The translations under genes and the position numbers were made by a program. The notes under the pieces are model-generated. The model saw only the letters and a list, made by a program, of their open reading frames with translations, did no database searches and was not told where the DNA came from. 64,000 bases of DNA from Hydractinia symbiolongicarpus (taxonomy: Eukaryota > Cnidaria > Hydrozoa > Anthoathecata > Hydractiniidae): the NCBI RefSeq assembly GCF_029227915.1, contig NC_079881.1, positions 18,325,501-18,389,500 on the forward strand, in the 5' to 3' direction. This document shows positions 1 through 14,600 of the stretch, piece by piece; position 1 is the stretch's first letter, and every line of letters begins with the position of its first letter.

Positions 1-3000
1 TAGTTAGTTGAAATGTTAAATCGGTGTATTTTACACTTAAACTTTGAAACTCAAATTATTTGAACCGCAAACTCAAAATACTGAAAATATATAACACTCA
101 GCCTAATCGAAAGCCATCCTAGATAATTCCACCGTTTTCATGTTTGTTGATTATTTTTAACATATTTAAAAGTATGGTCTACAAGAATCTAACTTGAATT
201 TAAATGCCACTTGAATGGAACGATGCTTGAGGATTTTTTGCGAAGGTTAAATCCGCGATACGTGCAACATTTTATGCTTTGAAGTTTATCGTGTTTATAA
301 TTTGCGAAATATAGCGCAGTACTTTTTTTTGATAACGTGCGATGAAGAGTGGGGAGAAGAGTGAGACACTGTATATTACAAACACGGTATATTAAAAACA
401 ACAAAAGAAAAAAAAAGAAAAAAAGGAAAATGATTAAAATAAATAAAATGGATTTGACTGGAAATGCTAAACAAATATATATTATAAAAAATATATATAA
501 ACTTGAAAGAAGATATATTCCTCCTTAACATATACATAAAACAAAGGTGATAATTAAAACACGTCTACCTGTCCCAAACAATCAAAGTGTATTTTAATTT
601 AGTTAATTTTATTTTTTCAACCGAGAAATTTATTTCCATAATTAATTAAGAACAACATAATTAATTTAACAGCTTTGCACACACCTGATTAAAACTGTGA
701 ATTTTCATTCATTTAAATGTGTCATGAATACTGTTGGATATAAATCTAAATTTTCCCTTTTTGAATTAATTAAACTGAAGGATTAAGAAAATACCCTTAT
801 CCAAACATCTCTCAAAACATATCGAAAATTGGAAGGTTTAACATCCTATTTCTTGTTTAGGTAAATGAATAAAATACTTTCAAAATTGAAAAAAAAAATA
901 ATTAAGATTAATTAAAATTATTAAGCGTTGTGGTAAGTTAATTTTCTCTACCATACTGTTCAATTAAGCCTCGTATATTATTCATTTAGCGCTTCAATAG
1001 TGAATTGGACTGGTCTTTTATTTAAGCTAAAGGTGAACCATTTATTAGATGTGTATCGGCACGTGAAGTCATTCTTGCTTTGAAGTTATGCCGACATTAA
1101 TAATTAAAACTAGCTAGTACTTAGTCCTCGGATATTCATTAAATTTATTAAATACCCCTCGTTCGTTACCAGATCTCTCTGTTTCTTCATTGGAATGGTC
1201 TGATATAAATATATATATAATAAATAAATAGACCTGGGAGCGAGGGCGCGGTCCTGCTGACGTAGAACTAATACGCACATTTACATTTTAATGCGCATTT
1301 GATTCACGTTCTGGCAATAAATTCTTGTTGCTGTGGGAACAAAATAAAGTGTATTCCATCTTCTTTTAGCCCCGTAGAAAGTAAAATCGTTGGTCGGAGT
1401 GAAATATAGATGGTGTAAAAGTAATACAAATTAATTATTATCATTAATGCAATTAAAAAAAAATGACAAAATTAATGGGCAATTCATGAAATTATTCCCA
1501 GGGCACCTTGTATCTTTTCTTTCATCAGGGCCGGCTAGGAAAGTAAAGGGACCATGGAAATTAGGTTGACAGAAAAAGCAAACTATTTACCAAGCAAAAA
1601 ACCACAAACAAAAAATAGAAAAACAATCGAAGGAAGTGAAGATATTTCGGGATTGACAAATCATTTTATGCATAAATTAATTATAAAGGCATAAATTAAT
1701 TAAAAACTCCCGCTATTTATTTTAAAAGTCGCATCGTCATTATTCTGACTGAATTTAAAACTTTTTCTTCCGCGTTTGATTAACCACATTTTTTTCCATT
1801 TTTTTAACCTTTACTTTTTCCGTTTATTCTGTATGCCTGTTAGCAGCAGTAGGGTTTCTCTCAGTTTTTATCAGTGTTAAACTGCGTAAGTAAAATCTCA
1901 CTATGCCACCATTTTTGTTTATCTGTCGCTAAGAAACAAAATGTTATTTTTAACGGATGTTTTTGTGTGATACACCGCACGCCTCCAATTTGTTTTTATG
2001 TGTCCGAAAATAGCTACACCGTCTTAATGTAAAAGGGCAGTGTAAGTAAAAGTTATATTAACCGAGCGGCGAAATTCTTTTCATAAAACGTTTTAAAATA
2101 CATGAAAGCTGTAAGCTTTATTCTTATTCTCAGACAATATTTCATTAGTATTTTCAAAAAAATTTGAATGCGGTCAAAATGTCTGCATGTGCAATAATAC
2201 CTTAAGACAAAAATATGTCGGAAAAAAATGTTCATGCGACAAAATACTCGTCACCTAGAGAAAGTTTCCGTCACTTTTGTCCATTTTTAAGAAATCGACA
2301 TTTTAATCATCGGGGTTTTATCACCCTCCAAAATTATCATCAAATTTATTCTACATTTCTTTGTCTGATGAACGGAATGTGCTCCGAGGTCCAAAATTTC
2401 CGACTATTTTAACCAATTCCTAAGAAATTATGTGTCAGCCAGAATAAGACAATTTCTTTTTTATTTACCATTTGCCAAATTTCCTAAGCTCTTCCTTATT
2501 CTCTTAACCAAGGAAAAATAAAATCAAAAAACAGGGATACGATGGTCAATAAAGCGTGTAGCTTGAGGCGAGATAGTATAATCTAAATATTATATGCATA
2601 TTATCTACAGATTCTTATAAACACTTCATTCCGTGGGTGTAACAAGTCACATCATACGAAAATTAAAAGTACCACGTTGGCTTGTATACTGTAATAAAAT
2701 TTACGAATATTTTAAACTACTAACTAAGGAAATCAAAAACAGATACGCCCCTAAAAATCTATGAAAAAAAAAGAAAAAAAAAGGCTGAAAGTAAATTGAC
2801 ACTGCGATGGAGACGTGCTCTTTGTTGTAGAGAATAAATAATCACACTGAATTCGTTGAAAAAGTTTAGAATTTTCTGCAAAAAAAGGAAATAATGAAGT
2901 AAAATTTATAATAAAAACTTCGGTGGTAATAAGTGCAAGGTGCAATGGATAAAACTCCACGAATTGAACAGCCTTAACCCAGGCCTTCCCAACCAATTTA

Positions 3001-3571
3001 TTGTCGTCTTTTTAAAAGACCGAGAACTAGGTTTATATTCAAATAGTAACAATAACGACTTTGAACAAGACACATAATTACTAGTATAGAATTTGAAATT
3101 TAATAAAATGTCTACGTGATCACATATATCCAGTGAGCCATGATATTATGTACACATTAAAAACAGCTATTTGCTTTTTAGCAAAATGTAAATCAGTATA
3201 ATTTATGCAAAAACAGTTAAAATATTAATTTAGTATGATATGCTACTTGGTACATCTATAATAAACAAAAAAACATAGTGCACTCCTTCGTGGGGGTTTA
3301 AACAAATCGCGATAAAACATCTCTTTTTTTAGCGAGCATAATAAACAGGCAGCATCTCTTGACTTTTGGCGCGCTGAGTTTATGGTGTTAAAAATGACTA
3401 AAACAGTTGTGACATCATAGGAAAATAACCCTAGTGGATGAGATATATCGGGAAAAAAACATCCAGCGAGGGTAATAAGTCGTAGCTGTTGAAAAAGCGA
3501 TAAAGTCGTGTAACAGAAGTGCTTTCTATTACAAGCTAGCAGCGCAACAGACCTCTTTCATATTTTCACTT
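1..3571. other. AT-rich intergenic DNA downstream of the guanylate cyclase gene
   Basis: About 3.5 kb of AT-rich sequence with no open frame resembling a known protein on either strand. It includes the 3' flank and probably the 3' UTR of the minus-strand cyclase gene. I see short A/T runs and a short direct repeat near 1,670-1,705 (cataaattaatta twice), but no RNA gene or recognisable mobile element. Confidence 0.6.
2997..3002 (-). terminator. Candidate poly(A) signal of the receptor guanylate cyclase
   Basis: AATAAA on the minus strand, about 570 bases past the TGA stop at 3,572-3,574. The hexamer is common by chance in AT-rich DNA, so this is only a candidate. Confidence 0.25.
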
Positions 3572-5694
3572 TCAAATTAACTTCGTGAAACAATCCTCTC
3601 GTACATTGCCATTCTCAACAGCGTAGTTATGATGAGGGCTAGAAGAAGGAGTATTTTGCTGAAGTAGTAAATTCGACGTCTCCATGTTCTGCATGTCTAG
3701 AAATTCAACATGCGTATCATTGGGATGTTTTCGTTCGCTGATCCCTTTCTTTTTATAAAGAGGCCCCAATATACTCGCGCCAGAATACCCTTTCCGATAT
3801 CTCCTTGGTAGATTATCAGTGGTCAAGGTGGAAGCAGCTAGAGGCGGCGTCCTGGGTAGGTAGTCCGGTGTTAAATGCAGTTTATGTCGCAGGCGTGGTG
3901 AATCACGCAAAAGTTTGTGAATGGACTCGTTCCCGTGACTATACAAGTTTATATCCTTCCTGCTGGAAACAGGTTTCTTCCGTATTAAGTGTGGTTCACA
4001 CCCATTTAACCAGTAAGTTACCATGTCACCTTTACCCTTCACTGCCGTAGCTCCTCTCGACTCGAGGTGGAAGCCTCCGAGAGAGGTTAAGGCATCCTTG
4101 GTGTTACAACTAACGTGGACTCGTAGCCCTGGAAAATAAAACCATTTAGATATACAAAGAAGAACATGGTGCTGTCCCAGTGTGTAGAAAAAGTTGGTTG
4201 TCACAATAAAATCGATAAAAGAAAGTTAAGGATTTTTGTATGGATTGAATTTCGTAAAAATAGATTATTTTTGCTTAATTAAATCCGCGTATTTTTCCAG
4301 CTCTACTTTCCGCTTTTATAAAATAAAAAATTTCTAGTCAACATTTGTGATTTTCTAAGGTATCTTGCTCTTTTTTGTTCTTTTGCGTAAATAAACCTAA
4401 TACGCAGAAAGTAGAAGCACATGGGTGCTTCTTAATTTTTTAAAGTGAAGAAAAATATTACCTTGTCCATGAGACTCCATCCTTGCGGCTACGTTGACCG
4501 TGTCTCCGAATAAGCAGTAACGTGGCATCGTTGTGCCCACTACTCCAGCAACAACGGGTCCTACAAAGAATTAGTACAAATTTCATGAGTCTTTGCATGC
4601 AGAACAATTTACTTTGATATCACGTTGAAAAATAAAACTTTCTTCCGACCGACCGACCGACCGACCGACCGACCGACCGACTAACCGACCGACTTTACTC
4701 ACCCGTATGAATTCCAATTCTAATCATTAGCTGCTGCTGACTCGGTTTTATTTTAAAGCACTTAACATTCTCTAAAATATCTAGAGCGAGAAGAGCGATC
4801 TCCTTCGCATGTTGTTTTCCATTACGTATCGGCAATCCTGATACCACCATATATGCGTCACCGATCGTTTCGACCTGTAAAAGAAAAATAAGCGACCAAA
4901 TTCACAAAAACCTCACGCAAAGTAATTTTCGAGATTGTTAAAAACAGTGTTAACTTTGGGGTTGATGTATCTGCCTACAGTCATAATTTTCTTTTCAGAA
5001 TAGCCACCATATTCGTACTAGCTTTCGTGGGTATTAGTTTTTGCAGAACGGAAAAAAATCTCATTCGCGCGAGTTAATTTTGACGCAATAGGAGTATAAA
5101 CTTATTTTGCGCTTATTTATTTTCGCGTGAACTTACACTTCCTACAAATGACAGACAAAACAAAGTAATATATAGACAAAATATAGAGGCGTTAAAAATC
5201 TTTGTTTCCTAAAAAAAAGTACATTTCTGTGCATACTGATTTTCGCACGTATTAATATTCGCGCATGCGCGTATTAGTACGAACAAGGTATTCGCGATAA
5301 AACTAACGCTGAGAAAATGCGAGGAGGTGGGGCGACCCCTGCCAAGTTTTTTCAACTGACCTTATACACGTCATAATCATGCGTGACGTTATCAAACATT
5401 GTGTACAAGCTGTTAAGCATGTCCACGACCTCCATAGGCGTTATCAAGGAACAAATGTTGGTGAAGCCCACAATATCACTGAAGTAGATTGTCACTTCTT
5501 CGAAGGCTTCTGCTTCCACTTCTTTACCCTTCATAAGTTGCCTAGCAACACTTTTCGGCAGCATTCTCTCCAGAAGAGCTTCCACTTTGTGTTTCTCTTC
5601 TATCAGAGAACTCGTCCTCTCTTCGACTATTTCTTCCAGATCGTCTGAGTATTTCCCCATCATATAGATCATATTGTCGAAAATGTTTGTCTTA
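3572..5694 (-). other. Catalytic module of the guanylate cyclase: dimerisation helix, class III cyclase domain and C-terminal tail
   Basis: Exons 15-18. The coiled-coil linker reads [20 protein letters not shown]. The cyclase core follows: YFSDIVGFT carries the first metal-binding Asp, [16 protein letters not shown] carries the guanine-contacting Glu and second metal Asp, and [19 protein letters not shown] carries the Cys that goes with GTP rather than ATP, plus the transition-state Asn and Arg. [14 protein letters not shown] closes the domain. All residues expected for activity are present, so the enzyme should be a working guanylyl cyclase. About 142 residues follow, rich in basic residues, Ser and Pro, with no recognised domain, ending in FTKLI (not a class I PDZ ligand). 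Confidence 0.93.
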
Positions 5695-8600
5695 CTAAAA
5701 ATAAAACAAACGTAAACTTGCATAGAATGTTTGATTTGCTAAAACTTCTTTGACGTGGAAGATGTCATAAAAAATAGATTATAAATTCTTGTGAAAACTT
5801 AAAAACATTGGGAGGCTAATCGATAATAGATCAACATTTTTAAGCGAATAACAGTAACCATGCAAACTGCTCATTGAATTTTTTTACAAGTGATCTTTCA
5901 AAAATAGTCTCGTAATGCAAAAATGCTGTCATGAAGATACCACTGAAAGACATTGAATATGATTTTAAAATCAGAATTCAGGAAAAGGTTGCATTTGGTG
6001 AGCTATTATCTATTTAAAATCAAATTTTAACTTGTATACACCCGTTTATGTTTCGCTTTATCTGACGTCAGTCTAATCTCTGATTTTTATTGTTTTTCTT
6101 ATCCGTCTCAACAGCGCAGCATTTTTATATTAATAATACTCGTATTCTGCCTGTGTGTCTAAAAAAAAGTTGTGCTACGGATACACGAAATAACGTTGAA
6201 TTTAAGGACGGGCGACCCCGTAAATTTTTGTTAATGAGTAGTCTCTTGATTAGCCCATATGTTATCTGTTTTCGCACGAGAGAAAAGTCGTGTAACGGAA
6301 ACACGAAATAGCAAATGCGAGACAATTTTATCCACTATGTCGCGACGCGCTAACAACTAGTTTATTTAAATAAGATGCTTTCGTAAGCGAAGTAGTGCTG
6401 GTTCTTGCTTTTACCTTCGAAAGCCGATGTAACACATTTATACGGTGCCGCAAGCATAAGGGATGACGTGAATGCAAGAGAAGTCGGCAATGTATTAACG
6501 GTAGATAGAGAAACTCGTTTATGTAAACAAAAGTCAAAGCTCATAAATTATTTGAACATTTTATTCACAAGTTTTTTCTAGGCTAACTCAATATTTTTAT
6601 ATTTAAACTTTTTCATTGCAAGATTGTTTGGGTCTGGTGAGTGTCCGTTATTTTTTTTTTTCTGTCTTTGAGTTGAAACATTCCAAAAACACCTATAAAA
6701 GTTCATTCTTCGGATATTCCAACGTCTTAAATAAAGAAAATAAGATATTTTGAAAAAATGCTAAAAATCTAGAAACGTTTCAACGTTTCTTTAAAGCTCA
6801 GTACTCTTGTAACGGTGTAAGGAAGCGCTAGAGATATCCAAAAATAAGTTTTAAAACTTTAAATCTAAAAGTCACGGTCTCCGAATTTTTTCTTCCAAAG
6901 GTAACATTTAAATAAACGCTTCTTATAATCTCATGACATAAAAAAAAAACAGATTCAGAAAATTATTTCCTAGGAGTTTTCTTTATAATTTTTGCAGCAT
7001 TCTAGGAGCATACTCCATTGCCAGGAGTTTCAAAAAGTTTTCACGAGGAATGACCACCCCAAATATATATTTTCACTTTATTTCCTTTACTATTATAAAA
7101 ACAGAAAAAAGAAAAAGCGTGACAGGTCAGAGAGGAATATATGTCTACGTCATCCGATTTGACACACAGGTCGTGACTACTAAACATTATACTGAATAAA
7201 AAAAAAGTATTTTTTAGGTAGAGACCCGCGAACCAAACTTCTAGCACGACTATGCACAACAAACTAACTACGACCTCAGATAATCTACATACGGGTTAAT
7301 TTTTAAACGAACAAATTTTCGCGGGTACAAAAAAGTTATAATTTACGCAAGCCTTAATATCCACCATGAAGGTTATAAATTGAAAAACAACGAGGTGCAT
7401 AATTAAACTTCAAAAAATAAAAACGTCCGACAAATAAAATTCTAAAAATGTTGTTTTCAAAAGTTGTTTATTTTAATATGCACGCGTAAGAAAATTAGAA
7501 TATTGCGAGTGCCGTAGAAAGTCGGAAAACTATTTAGACTTTAACACATCTTATGCCTAGCCAGATATATAATTCGTCCTTGTAAGTATCTTACAGAGCA
7601 CGTTCAAATATTTTATTTCACTTATCTAGAAACCAACCAGCAATTTTTGTGTGTGCATCTTACACTGCTACTGATACTTCTAATATTTTTAATATCTCGC
7701 GTAATATAAACAGAAAAGAAGTAGCACACAATACCAAGATGTCAAAAAAAACAAACTCACAGTCCATTGTTTTTCATCATCACTTCAACATCTTTTCTTA
7801 ATTCAGAAAATTGGGGACGTTCTTCCGGATTCTCCGCCCAACACTTCTTCATGACATCTCTCAGACCTTCTGCACCATCCACCAGCTCGGGTACAACTGG
7901 ACGAAACGCAGGTGTCGAACGCCTCTTTACTCGCTCGATAATTGCTAAAAAAGCAAGAAATAATTTTCGTAACAAAAAGTAGATGATAATACATCATAAT
8001 GTGCATGCAATCAAAAATTATCACTGGCTGATGTCCACTATACACAGATTTAACTGCGCGTAGAAATAGCTTAGGGAAGTTCTGGCAGGAAGGATGAAAT
8101 AAGTTGGGGCGCAAAGGGAGTGAGTTAGGAAAGATTGTGTATTGTAGGAAATTACTACCTTCCGCATCCTGGAATGAGCTTCCCCACGCGCCATCTCTTG
8201 TGTGACACTCTTGCAAAATGATACCGAAGCTGTACACGTCTCCTTTCTGACTACCGCGTGACGTAGGTGGAATGTTCAGTCGGAGAAGTTCAGGTGCTCT
8301 CCACAGGAGGTCTGAATATTACATACTTGTAGTTTAGAAAAATCTTTAAAAACAGTTCTACAATACATAAATGAGAAGTTGCGTTTTAAACTGTACGGCC
8401 TCTTGAGTCCGTTGATCGTTGAATCACACCCAAAATTATTTTATTGTTACCCATTTCTCTGTTGGACGCAAAAGGCCCAAATCACACTTTAGAGGATAAC
8501 AAATTAATTTTATCCCTGAATGGGAACCTCAATAAAAATGCCCCCAAGCTACGTGTGACAGATGTCATTTATGGAAGTATATACCCTGCAAGAAATTTTA

Positions 8601-11600
8601 GTTTTCCGTAATATGATGCCAGCTTTATTTCTTTGTTTTTTTATTATAGCCATTATTATTTTATTTAATTCTATTTTCACATAATTGCTAAATTCTTAGT
8701 ATTAGTTAGTTATTCGGTACGTATTTAGTAATATTAATAATTAATAATCCAAAAAAATTAAAATCTTTCGTGTAACTTTCACACGGTTTAATGGCAAGCC
8801 AAGTCTATTGCTGGATTTTAAGTGTAGAACTTACTGTTGCAAGGTTCTGTCTCGATCGAGCTGATAGTGCCTTGCTTACTACGAAAGGTGTTCAATCCAA
8901 AATCCGTGATCTTCAACACCCAACGACTATCAATAACACAGTTTGACGACTTGAGGTTGCCATGCGATTTAATCTCTGTGGAGGAGTGCAAATACAACAT
9001 GCCCTAGAGAACAAGAAGTTCTATTTTTAGCACAAAGTTCCTAAATAAGAGTGGGAACCTGGTACGGTATCATACGAGAAATTGCAAAGGAACGCACACA
9101 CTAAACAGCTGTAAGTCGTCTTATATAGATCAGTCTTAGCAAAGGTAAGCTAAGCAAAGGTAAGCCCATAATTTTCTATACAACAAATGCTTAACAGGCA
9201 GACTACTGTAAGCATTCTCCTGTGTTAACCAAATTTAAAAAAGCGGCATTGACTTGTGGCAATTGTCTCAACTAACCTTTATAATATCATACACCAATGA
9301 AAGAATAAATAAAGTATCTAATCTAATCTCTGGATTCTCTAAAACATCCTAAAAATAAATATTTAACTTACAAAAAATTGGGAAAGAACGAAGAATAGAA
9401 TATATTTTACAAACGATCAAGATAATATAGTTTACACGGAGAAACTAGAAAGACCAGGCAGATATTCCTATGCATACTACACTCACATATACAGACCTAA
9501 GTTTTAATATGCTTTTTATACGCATAATATTTACAAGAAAATTAAAACTGGGGGATTTTTTTAAGCACATGCTAAGAACATTACCCTTTGTTGAATCCTT
9601 CTGATGTGTTTTTCTTGTGTTATTGGTATTTTAATTTAAACACAATTTTTAAGTAATACCACTACACCTTTAGAACTTGCCTTGTGCAATTATATTTTTA
9701 GTTTTAGCGACAATTTTATCTCATCTCATAAGGTGACATTTAAGTTTTTGTAGTAAGCATAACAAAAGTATACTCGTAGTCTGATGGGGTTTTCTTTTTT
9801 GCATAAGCATATTCGAGTCTGATTTCGAATTTTCACTTCTTATAAAAGTTATGTATCATTACAAAACCAGACGAGGTACCTGTAAACTTCCTTTCGTCGC
9901 ATACTGTGTTATGATGTACACATTATTAGCTTCAATACTTGCACCGATGAACTGGTTCAAGTTGTCATGCCGAACATCTCGAATCTAAACCAAAACAATT
10001 AACAGTTCAATTTTTAGCAAATATTTTTAGTATGGAAACATAAAAAGTTCAGATTTATCACAAAATTTTGTATTTTCGGAGAAAAAAAACTTTTTCGTGG
10101 ACAAAACACAACGCCATGCTTCTTTTATTTGGGAACACAGTAGAGGCGTCGTCCCTAAAAAACCTTCAAAGGGAGCCTTATGGCTGCCACAGCCAGTAAA
10201 TGGTTAACATACACATAAAAATATATGCTTTATTGTAAACAAAGTATGAACAGTATAATGATAAATCACCTGCTTTAATTCCATTAAAACGCTCTTGCTT
10301 AGCTCGACATTTCTCTTGTTTATTTTCTTAACAGCCACCAGGGTTCCTTTATAAATAGCCACAGTGGTAAATCTTTGTCTTGTTGAGCTCTCATAGTCAA
10401 TGCTGAGTGTTTGGCTTGTCTAAAAAATAAAACACAACTTCGTAGACAAGAGTTGCCTGTATGGTACTACACTTAAAAAAATTGATTCATCTATAATTAA
10501 GATTTCACAAAAAAAATATTTTTTTGTACCCTTACTAAACCCTCTGTAGAAGCAGCTTCATGGTTAAGAGACGCATTTAAATGCAAAATAATCTATACGC
10601 TTTGCTAGTAAAATTTGCAGACTTACCAAACTTCCTAAAGATGATGTTGAAACACTTCTCCAATCATGAAAAAATAAATCATTTGGATCGATTTTCCATA
10701 ACTGACTCTTCAATGTTCTCTTAAGATGATAATTTCTGTAAAAAACACGATCAAGAAAGCTCCAATTGATACCCCATGTTAAAAACTTGCATACACATTA
10801 ATGTCCAGCATGCACATCAAATTATGTGTCTTAAATCAATACTAAACAGCACATTTTCTCTTGACAATAACAAAAAAAGTACCTGTATAAAAAAACTGGC
10901 AAAATGATAATTATAACCGCCATAACTGTCATTGATATCGCCAAAGCAAGAACTTCACTTCCTAAAATAATAATCACCACTTTGACATCATACAGAAATA
11001 TAATCAAATTCCTTAAAATAACAGCCTGTCAAACATTGACCACAAGTCCGTCTGGCTTATTAAAATTTAATTATCTAGTGGCTAAGGTGGCATCAATATA
11101 GTATGTGCCGTAATATTTTTTAGGAAAAAGCTGAAAAATACATTTCAGTGTTGACTAAAAGGCATATTCTTTAATTATAACAAGAACTCAGGTGTTGTTG
11201 TGAAAGTAAACAACACAATGTACTTTATAATTGTCTATTTATCAAAAGAAAAGTTTACAATAATGGCTAAAACAATTATGCAAATATAATTGGAAAAACT
11301 AACGTAATAGAGCAAATAAAACAAACTATTATCAGAAGAAACAGGGTGAGAAGACACACACACATAGGACACAGAGAAGGTTGGTCACAGAATGTTTGAC
11401 CAAAGAGAAAAAAGGTATAGCCTAAATGTGACCGGAAGAAATTCAAACAAAAAAACACCAATACAAAACAATGTATCTGACATGTATTACATATAAAAAC
11501 TCACTCACAAAGTTTATGCCTTAACTTTGCAGTGTAGCAACAAGAGTCAACAACTGCTTGGTTAATACCAAGACTATAAACAAATACTTGTTCAACACCA

Positions 11601-14600
11601 AGGGTCAAGAAATACTTGGTCAATAAACACCAAACACTCATGCAAATCTGCCAATGTTGAGTGCAAAGAAAAATTTGGACCATTAAAAGTATTTAGTCAA
11701 CTGCTAGTATAAAGACTAATTTCCAACTGACTCCACAAAAATGCGAAAACATAATTGATATAAATGTCCGTAGAGGCATACTAAAGTCCATTACTATTAT
11801 GTAGGAGAACAATGGTAATGGGCCTTAACACATCCCATTACAATAAAAAGCTCCCAAGGGATATAAACTACATAACAAATATACACATATACATACAGCA
11901 TGCAAATATGATGTATACAAACTGTCTAATAATACACAGCATACAGACAAATATTCTTCACAAGAATAATGATAGCTTCAACAGGTGTCCACACTACGTT
12001 TTTTCGATATTTAAAAAAAGACTTATATATAGACATAAGATGATTACAATATAAATAAAAAGAGTATTAAGACACAGGTAAATAGAGTTTTTTGCAGCTA
12101 TATTCTTTCAGTCTTATTTATTGCCTGTTTTAACAGCATTTTTAAAAGAAATATTTTCCTCTTGTAGTAATTCGCATTTTCTTAATTAAACATTCAACTT
12201 TGTTAAACTGCATAAGAAATTTACCTAATTTAGAGGGATGTTGTTGGTCTCTTTTAACCTTTTTTTAATCTAGCTATAGTCAACAAAATATTTTATCAAT
12301 TATTTTTAAACTTACGCTCTGGTTCTGGTGAAGGACACTTTTCATTATAAAATCCACATTTCGGCTCGTCAGGGGGTAACGACCCTAAATGCCATCGTAC
12401 TTTATGATCTGTTGGTTGCATTACAAATTTTAACTGGGAACATGATACATTCTTACACACAGGCTCCATGCTGTAAATTTGTTTCGGAAGAAATTGAGCG
12501 CCTAAATAAAAAAATAGAAAATTTACATACTATCTTGAGCATATTGTTTACATACCGAGACAGGACATTAACCCTACTTCTCCTTAATGTAATGTCTTCC
12601 TTTTCCAGCTCTTTAATTTGCTCTGGTGTAAATTGAAACTGAAGAACATTGAAGAAGAACTGAACGTCGGCCTTGGATGTAACAACAAATCTGGAACCAT
12701 GAACACCTGAAAAAAAAAAGCAAATTTTGAAGGCTCCCTAAGTTTTATATGTTATTTTAGATATATGTTATGAATAAGGAATTCACCCCTACAAGGACTT
12801 TGTAGATGTAAATTGACTAAAATAAAAATTATGTCAAAATGACACTTGTTTGCTTTTCCCAATCCTTAAGATTTTTGTGACGACCCGGTTTGCAAAATAC
12901 TTTGTTGGTAAGATTGTACTGGCCTTGATGTGTAAACGTTTTTTAACATCATATTTCACATCGGAATCGGAATGCATATTGTGCAGCATTCTTTCATTGA
13001 CTAGATAAGAGACCCCTCTCCCTAAAAATCACACATACTTTGAAAACTCAATCCTTTTATGTTGTCAATAACAGCAGTTCCATTCGTAATGCTTTGATTT
13101 TTCTTCAATGTCTCATTCAAGCCCAAAGCGTACAACATAACAGCGTCATATAGTTTTTCTGCTTCAGGCGGAGGCTAAAAACATAAACATTATTGTAGTT
13201 AAAAGTAAAGACTGTAACAACAACGGACTGTTACAACTAAATAACTCACTATCACTCTCTCATTACCTTGCTCTTGTTCTTTTGCTGCATGCTATTTTCT
13301 AATATGCCAGTATATGAATCTGTATTAAAAGGTGGTCGGGACATTCCATCCCTTACTCTTTGTTGGAAACGCAAGTACTTATTATAATTTTCTCCTTTCA
13401 TACTGGCAGTCTAAAGAATATATGAATATAGGTAGTGACAGTCAAGTAGGTTAGATGAAAGTGTCATGTGTTATGTTTTGTCTACAACCATTTTTATTTT
13501 AAGATTGAGTTCCGAAGAAAATGCAGAATTTAGATATTCAGATTGGCAGGAAAATCTTTTAAAGGGATAAAATGTTAACATTTAACTGTCTGCTTTCTTC
13601 TTTTTTTTAAAACCTATAAATATTGAATCAAGCATTCCAGTCAATTGATTTTTGAACATTAAAGATGAAAAAAGTGCTGTGTCTGCATACCTCAGGCATC
13701 AGTGTAATGAGAGATTGATAAGCTCTAGCAAGTGCTGCTCTATCTGTGTTAAAAGGGTCGACTTTCTCATCTAGTTCTCCTCTCCATGGTAATATCCATA
13801 AATATCCAGCAAGACTTTTTTGTCGTAATGTCGATGAATCTGACGCAAATGGATTGATAGCTACGTAAACATAATTTCCATCATTCAATCCTTTCTTTTC
13901 AGCTTGAACAAGAAACTGTCGCAGATATCCTTTTCCAAACAACAGCAGAACAACTAAAATAAAGGTTTAATTTAGAAAAAGCCGAACTTGTTTTGTCTAG
14001 GGAAAACATTTGTTGCCGTTTCAAGTATTAAGTGCATTCAGTGGAAACAATATTATTTAACTAGATTGATCTGTCAAAAAATCCAACAAAGCAAGAAATT
14101 TTAATTTTTGTAAATTAATATAAATCTGTTACTTTTAATCAAAGGCAAGAATAAAACAGACAACAAAAAAGCAAAGTTAAGTCCCTCTAACTTTTCCAAG
14201 ACAAATGTGATATTCGATTGCTATCAATAACATTTGAAACAGTAAAAAAGCATGAAGGACTCTGCTCTTATGGAATAATTCAATCAATACATGACTTGCT
14301 TTAACGATAAACAATACTTAGGCAGAAAAAAAAGAAAAAAATATAATTAATTTTAACAATTTTAATGAAATCATAAACAAGATAAAAGGTTTTCCTGTGA
14401 TGCTATCAACCTGTTGTTTCCAAAACAGATGATTGGCTCTGCCTTTTGAAGTTGACAAAATTTGAGCCAAGGTGTACCCTTATCGCCCATGCGGTAAAGA
14501 TGTCAGCTATTTCTATATGTTGTCAAATTATCAGCCCAAGAAATATAAAGTTTACTTCAATAACTTTAGTAATAGCAAATGTCCTTTGTTATTATAGAGT

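Noticed and set aside
2366-2395. Hammerhead ribozyme-like ctgatga core
   Set aside because: The following GAAA box and stems are missing. Other ctgatg words in the window (9,600, 26,045, 52,939) also fail.
9374-9446. Possible 73-base exon with a GTAAGT donor where the missing kinase-homology segment should be
   Set aside because: The open frame is hydrophobic and unrelated to the family, and its length breaks the phase between the flanking exons.
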